From Firmicutes bacterium CAG:475 (GTDB lineage Bacteria; Bacillota; Clostridia; Christensenellales; CAG-917): a stretch of 15,386 bases of DNA. Under the pieces are notes generated by a model. That model ran no database searches, was not told where the DNA came from, and was given only the letters and a program-made list of their open reading frames with translations. Position 1 is the first letter of the stretch; each line of letters begins with the position of its first letter. Shown here one piece after another: positions 1 through 7,638 of the stretch. The stretch is taken from contig FR895522.1 of NCBI GenBank assembly GCA_000434435.1, forward strand, positions 1 to 15,386. Reading direction: 5' to 3'. The translations under genes and the position numbers were made by a program.

Positions 1-24
1 AAGGGCTTTGACAATGCTATTCGC
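1..24. repeat. Hairpin repeat copy 0, subtype B, right end only (cut by window edge)
   Basis: Bases 1-24 match the right half of the hairpin repeat at 10327-10436: a GGGCTT stem end, TGACAAT (TGACAAA in copy 2), then GCTATTCGC. The left half lies outside the window. The copy sits about 15 bases beyond the fba stop codon, the same side and orientation relative to its upstream gene as the other copies. Bases 25-38 would be the outer-stem arm if the architecture holds, but its partner cannot be seen. Confidence 0.75.
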
Positions 25-38
25 TCAATCAGACGTTT

Positions 39-968
39 TTAGGCTTTGCCGTTGCAGCCGAGAACATCCACAAGTTTATGTTTCACAACTTGTTTGACCG
101 CTTCTCTTGCCGGTCCGAGATATTGACGAGGATCGAAGTGAGAAGGATTGAGAGCAAAGTGCTCGCGGATTGCGCCGGTGACTGCAAGTCTGAGGTCGGA
201 GTCAATGTTGATCTTGCACACTGCCATGGATGCAGCTTTGCGGAGCATATCTTCGGGGACGCCTTGTGCGCCGGGCATGCTGCCGCCGTATTGGTTGATC
301 TTGGCAACGAGGTCTTGCGGAACGGAAGACGCACCGTGCAAAACGATGGGGAATCCGGGCAAACGTTTGCTGACTTCTTCGAGGATGTCGAAACGAAGTT
401 GCGGTTGACCTTTGAACTTGTATGCGCCGTGAGAAGTGCCGATTGCGATTGCCAAAGAATCGACGCCGGTTTTGCCGACAAATTCTTCAACTTGGTCGGG
501 ATCGGTGAATTGAGCGTCTTTTGCGGCAACGTTGACTGCATCTTCGATGCCTGCGAGTTTGCCGAGCTCTGCTTCGACGACAACGCCGTGATCGTGAGCG
601 TATTCGACAACTTGCTTTGTGATGGAGATGTTTTCCGCAAACGGATGTGCGCTTGCGTCGATCATAACGGAAGTGAAACCGCTGTCAACGCAGTCTTTGC
701 AAAGAGCGAAGCTATCGCCGTGGTCGAGGTGCAAGCAAATGGGAAGACCGCTTGTTTCGACTGCCGCTTCAACCATTTTGGTGAGATATGTGGTGTTTGC
801 ATATTTTCTTGCGCCGGAGGAAACTTGAAGAATAAGCGGGGCTTGTTCTTCGGTTGCCGCTTCAACGATACCTTGGATGATTTCCATGTTGTTGACGTTG
901 AATGCGCCGATTGCGTAACCGCCTGCATATGCTTTTTTGAACATTTCGGTTGTTGTAACTAATGGCAT
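39..968 (-). CDS. fba: Class II fructose-bisphosphate aldolase
   Basis: Zn-dependent cytosolic aldolase that splits fructose 1,6-bisphosphate into dihydroxyacetone phosphate and glyceraldehyde 3-phosphate in glycolysis, and runs the reverse in gluconeogenesis. The 309-residue length is normal for the family. Visible motifs are HLDHG at residues 80-84 (catalytic Asp82, zinc ligand His83), the EAELG segment with Glu134, GTSHGAYK with His180, and LHGASS with His211. A longer frame exists upstream, but the ATG at 968 is chosen because a GGAGGC ribosome binding site lies just before it and the protein then begins MPLVTTTEMF, as in relatives. It has its own promoter (999-1027) and appears monocistronic. 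A hairpin repeat copy follows the stop codon. The broader ketose-bisphosphate aldolase family also includes tagatose-bisphosphate enzymes, but fructose-bisphosphate is the likeliest substrate. Confidence 0.95.
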   Translation of the reverse strand: MPLVTTTEMFKKAYAGGYAIGAFNVNNMEIIQGIVEAATEEQAPLILQVSSGARKYANTTYLTKMVEAAVETSGLPICLHLDHGDSFALCKDCVDSGFTSVMIDASAHPFAENISITKQVVEYAHDHGVVVEAELGKLAGIEDAVNVAAKDAQFTDPDQVEEFVGKTGVDSLAIAIGTSHGAYKFKGQPQLRFDILEEVSKRLPGFPIVLHGASSVPQDLVAKINQYGGSMPGAQGVPEDMLRKAASMAVCKINIDSDLRLAVTGAIREHFALNPSHFDPRQYLGPAREAVKQVVKHKLVDVLGCNGKA

Positions 969-998
969 AGTGTTGCCTCCAAAATTTATTTCGTCAAC

Positions 999-1027
999 AT
1001 TATACAACCTTGCAAAAAAAAACACAA
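999..1027 (-). promoter_or_regulatory. Predicted sigma-A promoter of fba
   Basis: On the minus strand a -35 TTGTGT (1027-1022) and a perfect -10 TATAAT (1004-999) are separated by exactly 17 bases. The predicted transcript would start near 992, giving a leader of about 24 nt that contains the GGAGGC ribosome binding site. Confidence 0.65.
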
Positions 1028-1051
1028 CCGTTTATATCAAAATCTCGGTTG
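1014..1051 (-). terminator. Probable intrinsic terminator after the multidrug-export family gene
   Basis: Read on the minus strand, CAACCG (1051-1046) can pair with CGGTTG (1029-1024) across a 16-base loop. The stem is followed by TG and a run of nine T. The stem is short and the loop long, so it may be weak. The T tract overlaps the spacer of the fba promoter. Confidence 0.45.
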
Positions 1052-1070
1052 CGTTCGGCTTTTTAAAAAA

Positions 1071-1916
1071 TCATATGAGGTCGTCCTTGTCGACGATTGA
1101 TTTGTTTCGTTTTTCGTCATGTCCTATGACGATGTGCTTGTCGCCGTTCTCGTCCACGTATTCCTTTTTGATGAGAACTTTGCCGTCCTGATCGGCTTCT
1201 TTTTTGAGCACGGCAAGCTCGTATTCGCTCTTGTTTGCGTACTTTTCAAGCTCTTCTTTGCGTTTTTTTTCAAGGCGTTTGGAGCGCGAAAAATAAAGCG
1301 TCACCGCAATTGCGATTGCCAAAATCACAAATCCGTAAAGAAACACGTCGGCATATTGCTTTGGCAAGAAAAACGCAATCGTCGTCAATATCAAGCCTGC
1401 AACTATATTGCCGAAAAACACCGCAAGCGACGCTTTCCACACGGGAAAATCCAAAAAGCTGCCTATGCACGAGCCCGTCCATGCCCCCGTCATAGGGAGC
1501 GGAATTGCCACGAACACGAACAATCCCAAAAACTTTTTGCCGTCTTTCGACATCGGTTTGCGCTTGTGTTTTTGTTTGATTTCGTCGATTTTTTCGTTTT
1601 TTTCTTCGCTATATGCGCTCTCCGCTCTGTCTGCAAGGTTTGCTTCCATTCTCTTTCCGATTTTGGAAAACCACTTGGAGCGGCGCAATTTGCGCAAAAA
1701 CGGTCTTGTGATGAGGATAAGAGGAACGATAACCGTCGTCGAGCCTGCAATGCAACAGAGCATACCGAGCATCATTTCCTGAATGGAGTCAAACAAATAC
1801 GGCATGAACAAAATAGCTCCGCGCAACTCGATTATGGGAATAATCGAAATAACGTACAACGTCAGATAGGGATTGCCTATGGCATCGCTTATTTGGGTGA
1901 TCAAATCCTGAATCAT
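1071..1916 (-). CDS. Small multidrug-export family membrane protein (COG2426/PF06695-like)
   Basis: Integral membrane protein of 281 residues. Two signatures of the 'small multi-drug export protein' family are visible: PIIELRGAI near residues 27-35 and PLPMTGAWTG at about 139-148, each beside a hydrophobic segment. Likely membrane segments are around 18-38, 50-70, 128-146, 160-183 and 190-209. A charged loop (75-128) separates the two halves, and a long Lys/Glu-rich cytosolic tail follows residue 210. The ATG at 1916 is preferred over an upstream TTG because a GAGGAG ribosome binding site sits 8 bases before it. The gene is divergent from the TtcA-like gene. The family name comes from an early export report; the transported substrate is not established, so function is uncertain although membership is fairly clear. 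Confidence 0.8.
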   Translation of the reverse strand: MIQDLITQISDAIGNPYLTLYVISIIPIIELRGAILFMPYLFDSIQEMMLGMLCCIAGSTTVIVPLILITRPFLRKLRRSKWFSKIGKRMEANLADRAESAYSEEKNEKIDEIKQKHKRKPMSKDGKKFLGLFVFVAIPLPMTGAWTGSCIGSFLDFPVWKASLAVFFGNIVAGLILTTIAFFLPKQYADVFLYGFVILAIAIAVTLYFSRSKRLEKKRKEELEKYANKSEYELAVLKKEADQDGKVLIKKEYVDENGDKHIVIGHDEKRNKSIVDKDDLI

Positions 1917-1986
1917 TGCCTTTGCTCCTCGAATCAAAGTATAAGTTACGTCGACGTTTATGTCAAGGCGATTTGCCTTGTTCCGC

Positions 1987-2015
1987 TTGCAAAATAACGC
2001 GCGCTTATATATAAT
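1987..2015 (+). promoter_or_regulatory. Predicted sigma-A promoter of the TtcA-like gene
   Basis: TTGCAA (1987-1992) and TATAAT (2010-2015) are spaced by 17 bases. The transcript would begin near 2022 and carry a roughly 35-nt AT-rich leader without a convincing ribosome binding site. A second TATAAT at 2045-2050 lies 6 bases before the ATG and could give a leaderless transcript, but its -35 is poor. Confidence 0.6.
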
Positions 2016-2056
2016 TTTGTCGAAAGAATATATTAGGTTTAATATATAATATAACT

Positions 2057-2788
2057 ATGCAAAAGATTTTATCCGCAATGAGAAGAGCCGTACAAGACTA
2101 TCGCATGATAGAGGACGGCGACAGAATTTTCGTGGGGCTGTCGGGAGGAAAGGACAGCACCCTGCTTTTACGTGCGCTTGCCGATTACAGACGCTTTTCT
2201 CCTCAAAGCTACACCCTCGAAGCAATCACCGTTGATATGGGGTTGAAAGAAACGGACAAAACCGAACTCGACGCTTTGATAAAATACTGCGAAAGCCTCG
2301 ACGTGCCTCATCACCTTGTCAAAACGGATATAGCCGAAATCATATTCGACGTAAGAAAGGAATCCAACCCTTGCTCCCTTTGTGCTAAGATGCGAAGAGG
2401 CGCGCTCAACAACGAAGTCAACCGTCTCGGCGGCGGAAAACTTGCGCTCGGCCACAACGCCGACGACGTTGCCGAAACCATGCTTTTATCCCTTTTGTAC
2501 GAGGGCAGGTTCTCTTGCTTCCCGCCCACCGCGCATATGGACAAATCGGGCGTGTCGTTGATAAGACCGTTTATTTATCTTGAAGAATATGACATCAAAT
2601 CGGCGGTAAAACGTCAAAATTTGCCCATTGTAAACAACCCCTGCCCCATGAATCACGAGTCGCAACGAGAATATATGAAAAGCCTCATCAAGACTATATG
2701 CAAAGACATCCCCTTTGCAAAACAGCGCATTTTGGGTGCGATATACCACCCCGAAAGAAACAACCTTTGGCAAAAACCCGAAAACTAA
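2057..2788 (+). CDS. TtcA-like tRNA 2-thiocytidine synthetase (PP-loop ATPase)
   Basis: A 243-residue cytosolic enzyme of the PP-loop ATPase superfamily, TtcA branch. TtcA adenylates C32 of certain tRNAs and replaces the oxygen with sulfur using an iron-sulfur cluster. The PP-loop is SGGKDS at residues 29-34. A CSLC pair (Cys106, Cys109) and NPCP (Cys196) match the three cluster-binding cysteines of the family. LGHNADD (131-137) is the conserved second nucleotide-site motif. The length is shorter than Escherichia coli TtcA, as is common in Firmicute members. The start is the first ATG after a consensus promoter; no good Shine-Dalgarno is seen. An intrinsic terminator begins directly after the stop codon. 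Other PP-loop tRNA thiolases are possible, but the Cys pattern favours TtcA. Confidence 0.85.
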   Translation: MQKILSAMRRAVQDYRMIEDGDRIFVGLSGGKDSTLLLRALADYRRFSPQSYTLEAITVDMGLKETDKTELDALIKYCESLDVPHHLVKTDIAEIIFDVRKESNPCSLCAKMRRGALNNEVNRLGGGKLALGHNADDVAETMLLSLLYEGRFSCFPPTAHMDKSGVSLIRPFIYLEEYDIKSAVKRQNLPIVNNPCPMNHESQREYMKSLIKTICKDIPFAKQRILGAIYHPERNNLWQKPEN

Positions 2789-2791
2789 TTG

Positions 2792-2820
2792 AAAACGGCA
2801 CTCGAAAGTGCCGTTTTTTT
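2792..2820 (+). terminator. Intrinsic terminator, copy 1 of an identical pair
   Basis: Perfect 11-bp stem (AAAACGGCACT with AGTGCCGTTTT) around a CGAA loop, ending in a run of seven T. It starts four bases after the TtcA-like stop codon. The A-run before the stem means it can also stop minus-strand transcripts arriving from the zinc-ribbon gene. The same sequence recurs at 3424-3450. Confidence 0.9.
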
Positions 2821-2851
2821 GTAGATTTTCATTTGTTTGCAAAATAACTTA

Positions 2852-3139
2852 TTATGCAGCTGCCCCCACAACAAATATAATCACCCAAATTACAATCCAA
2901 GCAATACAAATTCCCAATCCGATTTTACAATACTTTTTGTTGCGCGGTGTTTTGTACACGCAAAGTCCGATAATACTCAACAGCAATCCAAGCCATCCGC
3001 CGAGCACGCTGAACACGATAGCAGCAATCCCCAAACCCGAACTTTCTTCGGGCACCATTTCTTTCACTTGACAACCGCATTGCGTACAAACGACGGCGTC
3101 ATCGTGCAATTCCGCTCCACATTTCGAACAGTACTTCAT
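2852..3139 (-). CDS. Zinc-ribbon membrane protein of unknown function
   Basis: A 95-residue protein. Residues 4-21 form an N-terminal zinc ribbon with Cys4, Cys7, Cys18 and Cys21 (CSKC and CTQC). Two hydrophobic helices follow at about 36-60 and 73-94, joined by a short basic loop, so the ribbon probably sits in the cytosol next to a two-helix anchor. The ATG at 3139 is chosen because AGGAGG lies 8 bases upstream; the upstream extension lacks such a site. A consensus promoter (3185-3213) reads into it and overlaps operator-like half-sites, and the divergent XRE gene is its likely regulator. Proteins with this layout are common in Firmicutes, but I know of no defined role. Confidence 0.8.
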   Translation of the reverse strand: MKYCSKCGAELHDDAVVCTQCGCQVKEMVPEESSGLGIAAIVFSVLGGWLGLLLSIIGLCVYKTPRNKKYCKIGLGICIAWIVIWVIIFVVGAAA

Positions 3140-3159
3140 ATAAAATCCTCCTAAATTAA

Positions 3160-3213
3160 ACAACATATGTGTTTTGTTTACAACATTATACACAATATAT
3201 GTTGTATTGTCAA
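3160..3213. promoter_or_regulatory. Consensus promoter with operator-like ACAACAT half-sites
   Basis: On the minus strand TTGACA (3213-3208) and TATAAT (3190-3185), spaced 17 bases, form a perfect sigma-A consensus reading into the zinc-ribbon gene. ACAACAT half-sites occur at 3160-3166 and 3180-3186, and the inverted form ATGTTGT at 3199-3205; the last two bracket the -10 and spacer. On the plus strand TTGTTT (3174-3179) and TATATG (3196-3201), spaced 16, could serve the XRE gene. A repressor bound here would control both genes. Confidence 0.7.
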
Positions 3214-3216
3214 GGC

Positions 3217-3420
3217 ATGAAAACGTTTGGTGAAAATCTAAAATACGAGAGGAAAGTTGCCGGGCTGACGCAAAAACAACTTGCCGAAAAAATGGGCATC
3301 AAACAGCAACAATTAAGCCGCTGGGAGAAAGATAAAATAGAACCGGCGGTGTCAAGCATTGTTGCTATTGCCAAAGCGTTAGACGTAGATTTTAACGACC
3401 TTTTCGACGGACTATTATAA
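3217..3420 (+). CDS. XRE-family helix-turn-helix transcriptional regulator
   Basis: A 67-residue, single-domain DNA-binding protein of the Cro/C1 (HTH_3) type. The core runs from about residue 4 to 62, with the classic pattern LTQKQLAEKMGIKQQQLSRWE in the helix-turn-helix and the trailing AKALDVDFNDLF helix. There is no ligand-binding or dimerisation extension. The ATG at 3217 has only a weak AAGG before it. The gene is divergent from the zinc-ribbon membrane protein, and the shared promoter region holds ACAACAT inverted half-sites. Autoregulation together with control of the neighbour is therefore the simplest reading, which is inferred and not shown. It ends on an intrinsic terminator identical to the one at 2792. 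Confidence 0.85.
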   Translation: MKTFGENLKYERKVAGLTQKQLAEKMGIKQQQLSRWEKDKIEPAVSSIVAIAKALDVDFNDLFDGLL

Positions 3421-3423
3421 TTG

Positions 3424-3450
3424 AAAACGGCACTCGAAAGTGCCGTTTTT
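3424..3450 (+). terminator. Intrinsic terminator, copy 2 of an identical pair
   Basis: Same 11-bp stem and CGAA loop as 2792-2820, with a run of five T. The identity with the first copy covers about 33 bases, beginning at the TAA stop codon of each upstream gene. It lies directly after the XRE stop and, in reverse, about 65 bases beyond the end of the subtilase gene. Confidence 0.9.
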
Positions 3451-3515
3451 GTGTTGATTTTAAGGTCGTTTTTATTATTGTTATTCTCTAAATTTTTACT
3501 CAAAATCGAATCTTA

Positions 3516-5417
3516 TCACTCGTTTTGCGTATCTTGCGTCGAAGACGGCTTTTGCGATTTTTTCTTGCGCACCGCTATAACGGTAATCGTCGTTGCAACC
3601 GCCGCCGCAATCACCAATCCTACGATAAGCATCGACAAATCGAGCGGACGAGTAACGAAAGATTTTACGTTTGCGGTGAATTTGTATTGATAATCCACCA
3701 TAGCCTCGTCGCCGTAGCGAGCCGTGATGTAATACGTGCCTGCTTTTTTTGGTGTGAAATCAAAGGTTTTGCCGGATGCGGCGTATTCGCCGTTTACGTA
3801 CCATTTGGTTTCGACGTCGGGATTGAGATACTGCACTCCCGTAAGTGCGAAACGGGTTGTTTCGGTTGAATAAAGCGTTGCGCTCGACGGTGCTTCCGAT
3901 GCGTTTTTATGTGCCTCGTCGGCAAGGGTAACTCTCACTTCTCCCACGTAATAATTGCCGTATTCGACGTGGATTTGAACCGTCTGCACCGCCGCATATC
4001 CGGGGATTTTTGCATTTATCAAAAAGTCGCCCCCGCGTGAGGGAGTGTAAACGACGCGCGTACCCGTGCCTATGATCGTCGTATCCGAAACGGCGGTGTC
4101 GTCGTCCGCGGATTTTATTCTCGTAACGCTCCATTCAAGCGTGTTTTCGATGTCGGGATCGACCTTGCCCACAGGATTGACCTGTGCCAAGAACGTGATT
4201 GATTTCGCGCTGTCGGTACGCATATATATCATCCCTGCATAGTCGCCCGTGCCGAGATTGCCGTCGTGCTTGATTGCAATGGATTTCGGAGTTTCGTAGT
4301 TGTATTTTACGTTGTCGAGATCCCCCGAAACGACGGATTTCAAATCGAGATATTTAAACGGCAAATCGTTTTTGACAAGCGTTTTGGTGAGCAATGCGCT
4401 CACTGTTTTTGCAAGTTTGACGGAATCTATATCCCTGCCCTCGACCTTATATCTCAATTTCAAAAGTGCAGACGCGAAACTGACGAAAGTTGCCGCCATA
4501 CTAGTGCCTTGTTCGGTGCCGTATGTGCTTGCCGTCTGATAACCTTTCGACGTCCAAATGCCGTAGCCGGGTGCGCAAAGCGTGTACGTTGCGCCGAAGT
4601 TGGAGGTCGAATACAATTCGTTTTTATACTGATTCATCACCGACACAACGCCGGGATATGCCGCGGGATAGAATAAATCGTTTGCGTTTTGGTCGGATTT
4701 TTTGTTGTTGCCGGCAGCCGCCACGACAACGGAATTGCGACGTGCGTTTTCAACAGCGGTTGCGAACGCACTCTCTTCCGTGTCCGTGAGTTTTTTGTTC
4801 TTTTTTAAGTCCGCAATATTTTCGGCAGTCAATCCGAGCGACATGTTCACGACATCCGCCTTTGCGTTGTTCACCGCCCAATTGAGCGCACTCGTAAGGC
4901 TTGTAAGTTTGAACGTGTCCGCTTTTTGATCGTTTGCTTTTATTGGATAAATTTTGATGTAGTTTTCAAGTCCGAACTCGCGGATTAGCATTGCGATGTT
5001 GCCTGCAACCGCACTTCCGTGTTTGCTTTTTTCGTCGCTTATATCCACGTTGCCGCTCTCGTCCGCACCGGTGAGCGAATTGTAGCCGAGTATATCGCCG
5101 TTTGCGTTTTTTGAAAGTACGCTGACGCCGTTTTCGTCATCGGCAAACAGCTCGTGATTTGCGTCTATGCCGGTGTCGACAACCGCAATTACGACGGGCG
5201 TTGAAACCTTTGACAAATCCCAACCCGAAACGACTTCTTTTGCAGACGCGACGTCAAGATACTCTTCGCCGTAATACCAAAGCGTATCGACGTCTTTTCC
5301 GCCCCAGCTCGAAGCATAAGCCACGGATGACGGCGCAAACGCCACGGCAAAAACGCTTGCCAACATAATCGCGACAAGCAATGCCGATAAAGTTTTTTTG
5401 CAAAAGATATGTTTCAT
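3516..5417 (-). CDS. Secreted, membrane-anchored subtilisin-like serine protease (S8)
   Basis: A 633-residue extracellular protease. Residues 1-35 form a Sec signal peptide (Lys-rich start, hydrophobic core, probable cut near AYA-SS). The peptidase S8 domain runs from about 40 to 345, with the triad Asp81 (VVDTGID), His133 (KHGSAVAG) and Ser306 (GTSMAA), plus oxyanion Asn237 (AAAGN). Residues 380-590 look like beta-rich, Ig-like modules. A single membrane helix (about 594-616) is followed by a basic RKKK tail, so the enzyme is held at the cell surface with its catalytic part outside. All catalytic residues are present. The start ATG has only a weak ribosome binding site. It lies 39 bases beyond gltX on the same strand, so co-transcription is possible. 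The substrate is unknown. Confidence 0.9.
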   Translation of the reverse strand: MKHIFCKKTLSALLVAIMLASVFAVAFAPSSVAYASSWGGKDVDTLWYYGEEYLDVASAKEVVSGWDLSKVSTPVVIAVVDTGIDANHELFADDENGVSVLSKNANGDILGYNSLTGADESGNVDISDEKSKHGSAVAGNIAMLIREFGLENYIKIYPIKANDQKADTFKLTSLTSALNWAVNNAKADVVNMSLGLTAENIADLKKNKKLTDTEESAFATAVENARRNSVVVAAAGNNKKSDQNANDLFYPAAYPGVVSVMNQYKNELYSTSNFGATYTLCAPGYGIWTSKGYQTASTYGTEQGTSMAATFVSFASALLKLRYKVEGRDIDSVKLAKTVSALLTKTLVKNDLPFKYLDLKSVVSGDLDNVKYNYETPKSIAIKHDGNLGTGDYAGMIYMRTDSAKSITFLAQVNPVGKVDPDIENTLEWSVTRIKSADDDTAVSDTTIIGTGTRVVYTPSRGGDFLINAKIPGYAAVQTVQIHVEYGNYYVGEVRVTLADEAHKNASEAPSSATLYSTETTRFALTGVQYLNPDVETKWYVNGEYAASGKTFDFTPKKAGTYYITARYGDEAMVDYQYKFTANVKSFVTRPLDLSMLIVGLVIAAAVATTITVIAVRKKKSQKPSSTQDTQNE

Positions 5418-5456
5418 ATTTTCAAAACACCGTGTTTATATGCACAAATCAAAGTT

Positions 5457-6905
5457 TTATTGCGCGTTTTTGAGAAGTTCGAGCGAATAGTTCAAGCGGC
5501 GTAAAGTTTCGTCCTTTTTGAGAACCATTGCCATTTCGATTGCTCCGCCGGGGGTTACGGGTGCGCCCGTCAAAGCAACACGCATGGAGAACATGACTTG
5601 TCCGCTCTTCATGCCCGCTTGCTCCGAGCAAGCCTTGATTTGCTCTTTGATTGCGTCCGCGCTCCAATCGTCGAAGTCTTTGAGAGCGTCAATAGAAACC
5701 TCAACCGCCTTCAAAGCAACCGCCTTGTCGACTTTCATTTTTTGATGCACGTACATATCGAGATCGTACTCTCCGAACTCATTGAGGAAAGCAAGTTTTT
5801 CGGGAATTTCGCTCAAAATATCGACTCTCGTTTGCATGAGAGACGCAAGCTCTTTGACGTCGTAATCTTTGCCGTCGATAGCTTTTTCAATCCACGGCGT
5901 TGCAACTTTTTCAAAATCCTCCGCACTCATTGCTTTGAGATATTCTCCGTTGAGCCAGCGCATTTTTGCCTCGTCGAATATGGAACTCGAATGAGAAATG
6001 CCGTCAACGTCGAAAGCCTCTATCATCTCTTGCATGGTCATCTTTTCTTTGTTGTCTTTGGGACACCAGCCGAGAAGCGCAATGTAGTTGACGACTGCTT
6101 CGGGCAAATATCCTTTTGCGATAAAGTCCTCGAAGTTTGCGTCGCCGAAACGCTTTGAGAGTTTCCTTGTTTGGTCTTTCATAATCGGGGGCAGGTGCAT
6201 ATACTTCGGTCTTGCCCATCCGAACGCATCGTATATGAGGTTGTATTTGGGCGTCGAACTCAAATATTCCGTGCCCCTTATGACGTGCGTAATGCCCATC
6301 AGGTGATCGTCGACGACGTTTGCGAAGTTGTAAGTGGGCAGTCCGTCGCTCTTGAGAAGAACGCCGTCCTCGATGTCCGCACTGTCAACGCTTATTTCGC
6401 CGAACACCATATCCGTATAGCTGGACACGACGCCCTCAGGTACTTTTTGACGAATGACGTATGGCTCGCCTGCCGCAAGACGTCTTTGCACTTCCTCTTT
6501 TGAGAGGTTGCGGCAATGCTTGTCGTATGTGTGCACGCCGTTTTCGTCTTTCAGACTTTCAAGTCTTTCTTTGTCGCAGAAGCAATAGTACGCACCGCCG
6601 AGTTCGACGAGTTTTTCCGCGTATTCTTTGTAAATCCCCATTCTTTCGGTTTGGACGTACGGACCGTAACCGCCGTCTTTGTCAGGGCCTTCGTCATAGG
6701 TTATGCCTGCCGTTGCAAGCGTGCGATACACCATCTCAACCGCACCTTCGACCTTGCGTTCCTGGTCGGTGTCCTCGATGCGAAGAATAAACTTTCCGCC
6801 GTTTTTACGCGCGAAAAGAAATGCGTACAAACCCGTGCGCAAGTTGCCTATGTGCATAAATCCCGTCGGAGACGGAGCAAATCTTGTTCTTACCGTTTCA
6901 CTCAT
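5457..6905 (-). CDS. gltX: Glutamyl-tRNA synthetase
   Basis: Class I aminoacyl-tRNA synthetase of 482 residues, a normal length, which charges tRNA-Glu (and, where it is non-discriminating, tRNA-Gln). The Rossmann-fold signature PSPTGFMHIGN is at 11-21 and the KMSKS-type loop KLSKR at 248-252. LRIEDTDQER (41-50) is the Glu-tRNA synthetase signature. A CFC pair (108-110) with Cys131 resembles the zinc-binding insertion of some bacterial enzymes. The anticodon-binding domain fills the C-terminal third. The start codon overlaps the radC stop in ATGAGTGA, an 8-base overlap that implies translational coupling, with GAAGG upstream. From sequence alone I cannot tell whether it is discriminating or not. 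Confidence 0.96.
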   Translation of the reverse strand: MSETVRTRFAPSPTGFMHIGNLRTGLYAFLFARKNGGKFILRIEDTDQERKVEGAVEMVYRTLATAGITYDEGPDKDGGYGPYVQTERMGIYKEYAEKLVELGGAYYCFCDKERLESLKDENGVHTYDKHCRNLSKEEVQRRLAAGEPYVIRQKVPEGVVSSYTDMVFGEISVDSADIEDGVLLKSDGLPTYNFANVVDDHLMGITHVIRGTEYLSSTPKYNLIYDAFGWARPKYMHLPPIMKDQTRKLSKRFGDANFEDFIAKGYLPEAVVNYIALLGWCPKDNKEKMTMQEMIEAFDVDGISHSSSIFDEAKMRWLNGEYLKAMSAEDFEKVATPWIEKAIDGKDYDVKELASLMQTRVDILSEIPEKLAFLNEFGEYDLDMYVHQKMKVDKAVALKAVEVSIDALKDFDDWSADAIKEQIKACSEQAGMKSGQVMFSMRVALTGAPVTPGGAIEMAMVLKKDETLRRLNYSLELLKNAQ

Positions 6906-7635
6906 AAAATGCTATACCTTCTTTTAAGCCTTCTTGTATGTTTTTGATTTTTTCCATAGTGCCTCGCTCTTCAAAGGAATAATACTCGCTTCCAGAAAAG
7001 ATGAGGTGATCCTGAAGTTCGACGCCGATGCCCGAAAGCGTCGTCATTGCCTCTTGCGTCATATTGACGTCTTTTTGCGACGGCAAGAGATTGCCGCTCG
7101 GATGATTGTGCGCAATAAGTATCGCGCTTGCGCCCGTTTTGAGCGCGAAATCGACGATTTTTCTTACGTCCAAACGCACGGAATCGCCGCTGCCTTGCTC
7201 GATAATCTCGCACTTGATGAGTTTGTCGTGAGCGTCCAACGCCGCAACGCAAACGTGCTCCTGATTGAGTCCGAACAGCCTTGCGCACATAAAATTGCGC
7301 GCCTTTCCTCTTCCGGACAAATCCTGCCTGTTCGCTCCATCGCTGTTTACGCCGTCAACGTACGCTCTGAAAACGTCAGGGAGCGTTGCCAAAAACAACG
7401 CCGCATTTTGAGTCATTCCGCTCACTTTTTCCAAATCCTCTTCGCTTGCGTTAAGCACGCCCGAAAGAGAAGAAAACTTGTCTATAAGTGCGTGTGCGAT
7501 TTCGTTGGTATCCTTCCTCGGCACAAACGAAAAGAGCAGATACTCCAATATTTCGTGCTGCTGAAAAGAGCCTAAACCGCCTTTGCGGATTTTGTCGCGC
7601 ATGCGCGCTCTGTGCCCGTCGTGAACGCTTGCCAT
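6898..7635 (-). CDS. radC: RadC family JAB-domain protein
   Basis: A 245-residue protein of the RadC family, named for DNA repair although its enzymatic role is unproven. The N-terminal part (about 1-100) holds the helical UPF0758-type helix-hairpin-helix region, including HEILEYLLF at 27-35. The C-terminal MPN/JAB domain (about 107-225) carries HNHPSG with His176 and His178 and, ten residues on, Asp189, which completes a metal-binding motif. The ATG at 7635 has CCGGAG before it, located inside the last codons of the upstream gene, which ends only 3 bases away. Tight packing with the 138-residue gene and with gltX marks a single transcription unit. Confidence 0.92.
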   Translation of the reverse strand: MASVHDGHRARMRDKIRKGGLGSFQQHEILEYLLFSFVPRKDTNEIAHALIDKFSSLSGVLNASEEDLEKVSGMTQNAALFLATLPDVFRAYVDGVNSDGANRQDLSGRGKARNFMCARLFGLNQEHVCVAALDAHDKLIKCEIIEQGSGDSVRLDVRKIVDFALKTGASAILIAHNHPSGNLLPSQKDVNMTQEAMTTLSGIGVELQDHLIFSGSEYYSFEERGTMEKIKNIQEGLKEGIAFYE

Positions 7636-7638
7636 AAT

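Noticed and set aside
78..962. Long plus-strand open frame (294 codons) opposite fba
   Set aside because: It is the exact antisense of a clear aldolase gene, its protein is Cys- and Phe-rich without any motif, and it has no ribosome binding site.
3160..3420. XRE protein and zinc-ribbon protein as a toxin-antitoxin pair
   Set aside because: The genes are divergent, not co-transcribed, and the partner is a two-helix membrane protein with a zinc ribbon and no toxin motif.
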